Assembly (NCBI RefSeq): GCF_029873635.1
Contig: NC_080418.1
Location: forward strand, 16,329,388 to 16,393,387
Direction: 5' to 3'
Origin: Malania oleifera
Taxonomy: Eukaryota; Streptophyta; Magnoliopsida; Santalales; Ximeniaceae
DNA: 64,000 nucleotides
Shown in pieces: positions 59,260 to 64,000 of this stretch (its first letter is position 1; each line of letters opens with the position of its first letter). Made by a program: the position numbers and the translations under genes. Under the pieces are notes generated by a model. The model was not told the DNA's origin. It was given only the letters and a program-made list of their open reading frames with translations, and did no database searches.

Positions 59260-61166
59260 ATGCTTTTGGGCCGAAGCGGTAAGTACCGCATGCTACGTAA
59301 GTAATTGTGTAGACATAAGGTCTAAAACTCGTAAAACTCCATACGAAATTTCGTCGATGAAGCCATTGTTCTTATCAACGAAGGTCCTCATATTGTTCGT
59401 CGCCAAAATTCATAGGCTCCTCGACGAAGAGATATTGAACGATTTGTAAAATATCATAATAAGGTTCGTCATCAAAGGTAACGATTCGTCAAAGAAATGC
59501 TTAGATCATTTGTCGACGAATTGGACCGGGTCAAGGGTCTATAAATGGGATATTTTGGTTGTTTCATTCCTAAGAAACTCAAATTCTTTATCTCTCTCTC
59601 TAGAACTCAAAGGAGACTCTCTCTAGGATTGCAGGCCGTCTGTCACCCGAATCAACGATCCGACGTTACTACGTGGATCAGGGGAGTTAATCTCTACATT
59701 TATAGCGGATCAGATCTTCGTTTTGAGGATTTCCAGGTTTTGTTCCAAAATCGAGGTAAGGGCATGATTTCATTTTCGGTTCGATAGATCTATAATGGTT
59801 GGGATTATATTGAAATATTGTTCTTCAGTTTTTAGGTTTTGGGGATCCTGTGTCGTTGTTTTGGACCGATTAAGTTCGTGTTTCGATTTTCGGGATAAGA
59901 TAAGGGGTTTCTATTTTATTAGAAATCTAAATAGGTAAAACTATGGTTTACGATTATATAGATGTTTTAGTTACTTATTTGGGAAAATCTATCGGGTGAA
60001 ATTACGGGATTGTCGGATTTACAGTTTTTGGGAAAAATGGGGGTTTCGGGTATCATCTCATTTTCTGTTGGAAAATTATATATATGATTAAATTGTAATA
60101 TAGAGATGACTGTACCTTTGATTATTTTAAATTGTATTTTCGAGAAATCTGATATGAGATTATTTGTTTACCCAAATAAGTGTGGAATGTGCTGATGTAT
60201 TGAATGATGTGTTTTGTGAAAAAGCGTGTCGGTTAACTACCGTAGGTTGTGAGTTATTGAAATGAGATACATGAATGGGAGTTCCAAATTGTTCCAGGTT
60301 TTTTGAAAATGTCGAGTCGGAATAATACCAAAGGCCTAGAACAATCGAAGCGTGCCGGTTAACTACCGGAGGCTGAGATGTGAGGCATGCCGGAATAATA
60401 CTGTAGGCGGCCAAGTCAGTTAACTATCGTAGGCTCGTAAATCTAGCTTGAGGTCGAGGGTGTGAAATACCACCTATGATTCCGGTTGGTCACCGAAGGG
60501 TGTGAGTTTCACCATGTTTGCACTAGTTGAACGCTGTGGGGCTTATGCTATGCCAGGATACCGGGAGCGCCGTGTGGTGCGGCAAGCTTAGGCCAAAGAG
60601 TGTGATGACACTAGACCGAGGTGTTTTGTGAGATATTTACTGGAACTGTATTGTGAAAATACTAGAATTGTGAAATGTTTATGTTTTACTGTTAAAATAA
60701 CACTCATGTATCCACACACTAATATAACCTGTTTCTCCCTTACTGAGAGGTGTCTCACCCCTATCATACAAATGTTTTTCAAGTCTTTCGAGTAGCCGAC
60801 ACTAGCGTCCTAGCGTTTTAGGAGTGTGGTTGTTGGTTAGCTTTGTAGAAGTACTTGTGTAAGTATTGGTCTTTGGCCAAGTTGTCATTTTGGGTTATAT
60901 AGACACCCGGGGTATGTTATGTATTTTGGGAATTAGACTATGGTTTTGTATAAACTCTGGTATGGTATGATGGTATGGTGTTATGTTTTAATAGGTTGAA
61001 TTATTCCGCTGCGTATATTGTGTGTGTGACTGTGGATAGGGTATACGTGAACCCTAAGGGGTCGGACCCTTATATTGTGTAGTATCGTGGATGGTTGTAT
61101 GATACAGGGACATGTTAGGTTACTAAATCACACCCTAGGGCCCATTTCCGAGTTTTAGGCGTGACA
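59260..61166 (+). repeat. Long LTR of a gypsy-type element (left limit uncertain)
   Basis: It ends GGCGTGACA at 61166, three bases before a PBS. A TATA-like TCTATAAATGGG lies near 59538, then CT-rich leader. GTTAACTACCGTAGG-type units recur at 60230-60430. CGTCGACGAA motifs occur at 59340-59520. The start of the LTR could not be fixed. Confidence 0.6.
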
Positions 61167-61169
61167 ACT

Positions 61170-61181
61170 TGGTATTAGAGC
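61170..61181 (+). promoter_or_regulatory. Primer-binding site of the gypsy element
   Basis: TGGTATTAGAGC, three bases past the LTR, one change from the usual initiator-Met PBS. Confidence 0.75.
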
Positions 61182-61494
61182 TAATCAGGTTCTTAGGTCT
61201 TGTAGACTTGGTTAGGCTTGATTAGGTGAACATACCAGAGTATAGGAATGTAGGGAATGGGTAAAATAGGTCAAGGGTTCTTGTAACTAAACAAGGATTC
61301 ATTGACGGTATTCTGTGTTTTTCCTGGAATAACGATTTCAATAAAACCACGCCAAACCATTGATGGTTTCGTGTTTGTGTGGTAGGGTAGACCTGGACCT
61401 GAGAGTCTAGAAGTTAATATGATTATCCTATAATGATTGTGTTAATTGTGCTATGATAGAGGAATACTAATCTATTCATGCCCTATTTTCAGAA

Positions 61495-62141
61495 TGGAGC
61501 CCAAGGATAGCAACTGGGATAGTAGTTCGGAGGGGACTACAAGTGAAGGGTCTCCTTCTGTGCCTTGGGGTTTGATCGGGCAGATTATGCGAGATATCCG
61601 GCGAAGTGTTAGGGGATGGGAGCGTCCACCTACGGCTACGAGTTGCACCATTGAGAAGTTCACCTGCATGCATCCTCTGACGTTTACTGGAGGATCTAAC
61701 CCGTTTGTGGCAGAGAACTGAGTGCAAAAGACAAAAAATATATTGAAAGTTTTGCACTGCACTGACGAGCAGAAAGTTCTCTATGCTACGTTTCAGCTAA
61801 TAGAAGAAGCTGAGAGGTGGTAGATGGCTGTGAGTCTACTTGAGGAGCAAAGAACTGATTCGTCAAGGATGACATAGGGCCTTTTTAAGGAGGTATTCTT
61901 CGAGAGATACTTCTCGACTTCTGTATGTGATGCAAAGGCAGACGAATTCTCGAGTCTGACTCAGGGGACCTTGATAGTGCAGAGTTACACAGCTAGATAC
62001 ATCGAGTTGTCTCGCTTTACGTCATGTATGATCTTGACTGAGTATGAAAAGATTCGGAGGTTCGAGAAGGGTTGAGAAGGACATCCATAGGCTGGTGGGA
62101 ATGTTGTAGATTCGGGAGTTTCCTGTTCTGGTGAATAAAGC
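61495..62141 (+). pseudogene. Gypsy (Tekay/chromovirus-like) gag, interrupted
   Basis: From ATG 61495 the text has the gag order [58 protein letters not shown] and LTQGTLIVQSYTARYIELSRF. Stops at 61719, 61822 and 61875, and a frameshift near 62070, break it. It ends abruptly in VLVNKA at 62141 where another LTR begins. Confidence 0.8.
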
Positions 62142-63351
62142 TGTGACAACCCGAATAATAATGGGATTAAATAATAAAGAGGAAGGGAATTGAAACAATA
62201 ACAGAAAGAGGAAGTCGACTTCGTCGATGAACACAGGGTATTCGTTGACGAAGGTATAAGATGGCCTCGTCGATGAACACAGGGGATTCGTCGACGAGGA
62301 AATACCAAGAGAGGTTTTGGAGCAGTTTGAATTTTGTCGACGAGAAGTGGGTTTCGTCGACGAAATTATTAAAGGACTCATTGACTAGATGACGTGGCTC
62401 ATCGACGAATCCAGTCCTATAAATATCAAAAACTCGGATTTAAACGTCAACAATTAGCAAAATTTCACTCACTCTCTCTCTCTCTCTCTACGGTTTCTCT
62501 CTCTTCTCTCTTCGATTTTGGGCCGAATTTTCACCGGTTCGACGATCTGAAGTCACCACGACGCTCCTGGAGAAGTTATCTGCATATCTGCCGGAGCGGA
62601 TTGTTGGTGGAACTCCGTTGAAAATCATCCCTGAGTTAAGGTAAGGTTTTTTATGCCGAATTTGGTCTTACGGTAGTTATAGGAAATGATATACACATGA
62701 AAATGCTGAAATTTAATACTAGGAGTTTTCATTTCCAAGGTATTGATCAGCAAATCCTACAGGTGTTAGACCAGGATATTTTAGGGGCTTTCTCAGTAGC
62801 CTAGTAAAGGAATAAATTAAAACAGTTATTTTCCATACAAATTATTATTATTTATGAGTAAATTTATTTTTAGAAAAGCAAATGTTGTATCTGTATATTA
62901 CGAAAGAGTTGCACATTTGGGAAAATACTGCTAATATGTTGAAATGAATATGTATGTATGAGACGTCAAAAATTATGATTTTAAAATACAATGTATGGTT
63001 CTATACAGCAAATGTGTGGCATGAATATTATTTTACATGGAAAAATATCATGATATGATAATGATATGAATGAAGTATGTTTTGAGAAATTATAAAAGAA
63101 TACAATACATTATGATGTTGAAAATACATGATAAACTGATTATTTTCAGAATGATATACATATATGTATGATTTCAGAGCGAGGCCGTATTTATGTGATT
63201 GCGGCACAAAGTAGTATTTATGTATGATTTCGGTGCGAGGCCATATTTATGAAACAATCGGCACGAGGCCGTATTTATGAAATGATTGGCACAAGGCCGT
63301 ATTTATGAAATGTTCGGCACGAGGCCGTATTTATGAAATTATGAAAGATAC
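62142..63351 (+). repeat. LTR of a second gypsy-type element nested in gag
   Basis: Begins TGTGACAACCCGAA. It carries many CGTCGACGAA-like motifs (62220-62405), a CCTATAAATATC TATA-like box near 62415, a CT tract, and a leader similar to those of the flanking elements. It is itself cut at 63351 by a third LTR. Confidence 0.65.
63170..63345 (+). repeat. Minisatellite in the LTR, about 32-bp units
   Basis: Five units of GGCACGAGGCCGTATTTATG type with small changes. Confidence 0.9.
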
Positions 63352-64000
63352 TGTAAAAACCCAAAAAAAAAAAAAAATAACAGATTAGTGGATTGATTTC
63401 CAAAAATAAAAAATAAAAAAATAATTAATTAATTATTTATTTAATCGGATTTAAAAGAAGAAGAAAAAAAATTAATTAAAATTTATTTTTATTTTTATTA
63501 ATAAAATATATTATTATTAATATTAATTAAATATATTACATCACCTGAAGCTTAAGGAAGCTTCAGGTGATTTTGAAATTGGCGCAGCACCCCCCCCCCC
63601 CCATATTCTATCTTCTTCTTCTTTTATTTTTTTTTCTTTTCTCTGCTATTCTCCTGCAACTCTCTAAACTCTCTCTCTCTCTCTCCTCACGTTCTCTCTC
63701 CCTCTCTCCTCGATTTCGTGACTGATTTTTGCCTGATCGAAAATCTGAAGATACCACTTGACTCCATTCGCCGCTGCCGTCATTTCTACCGGAGCGGATC
63801 GGTGGTAGGAGCGGCGTAAGCGTATTCCTTGGGGTAAGCTATTTCCCCATTTTTCTTTAATTTCTTACAAAATATAAGCCCAATTGACGAACGGACACCA
63901 CCATGAGAATCTAGAGATGATTCTCTACAAGTCTAGTGGGACGAAATTCTTATGGGAGTGTCAGGCCAAAACTCCAAATTTGGGGTGCGGCGATTATTAA
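63352..64000 (+). repeat. Start of a third LTR, running off the window
   Basis: Begins TGTAAAAACCC inside the second LTR. It has a perfect 14-bp hairpin (ATCACCTGAAGCTT, 4-nt loop, 63540-63571), a run of 14 C at about 63589, a CT-rich stretch and a leader (CCGGAGCGGAT) shared with the second LTR. The end lies outside the window. Confidence 0.6.

Noticed and set aside
61472-61762. Minus-strand frames of 93-96 codons
   Set aside because: They are antisense to the gypsy gag, which has clear family motifs.
1-64000. tRNA, rRNA, CRISPR or microRNA genes
   Set aside because: No cloverleaf with proper boxes, no rRNA core sequence and no spaced direct repeats were seen. The hairpins noted lie in transposon or viral leader sequence.

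Overview
The window looks like nuclear DNA of a flowering plant, most likely a eudicot. It is AT-rich, has short intron-split genes, and is dominated by plant-type repeats: Ty1/copia and Ty3/gypsy LTR elements, an RTE-type LINE, an AU-like SINE, TIR elements and an integrated plant pararetrovirus. No bacterial-style operons, tRNA, rRNA or CRISPR array were seen. All exon coordinates, target-site duplications (TSDs) and similarities below were read by eye; no alignment or database search was run.

Layout. 1-6.4 kb: repeat debris with two small LTR-like fragments, a 268-bp hAT-type MITE (2581-2848), a 1.09-kb hAT-type element carrying an open fragment of a CHX cation/H+ exchanger gene (2996-4081), and a 0.9-kb TIR element (4778-5679). 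6.4-8.6 kb: a 1.24-kb Mutator-like element with an internal minisatellite (6408-7650), then three exons of an RRM RNA-binding protein gene (8099-8532). 9.7-18.6 kb: a decayed RTE LINE on the minus strand, split by a 6.3-kb copia element (10824-17103) that itself holds a TRIM-like insertion. 21-30.4 kb: a poorly resolved retroelement-like stretch, a TSD-flanked non-autonomous LTR element (23081-25853), and a second decayed copia element of the same family (about 25932-30385) with its own nested TIR element. 31.5-33.3 kb: a broken gypsy pol remnant and an AU-like SINE with a long TSD.

36.4-42.3 kb is the gene island. It holds two complete-looking minus-strand genes: a 95-residue single-RRM protein in four exons (36375-37210) and a 105-residue Yippee-like zinc-binding protein in four coding exons (38740-41499). 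Intron borders and reading frames close exactly in both. Each has a partial tandem duplication touching a terminal or internal exon.

43.5-56.3 kb holds two endogenous copies of a petuvirus/florendovirus-like pararetrovirus (family Caulimoviridae), arranged head to head. Copy A (minus strand) is nearly full length. Copy B (plus strand) is circularly permuted and lacks about 1.2 kb. They meet at a perfect 37-bp palindrome, and the left border is a (TA)n tract. Both are defective, with premature stops that are nearly all C-to-T or G-to-A changes, frameshifts and lost catalytic residues.

56.3-64 kb: AT-rich DNA with a locally triplicated segment, a (GA)29 tract, then three gypsy-type LTR elements nested in one another, running off the right edge.
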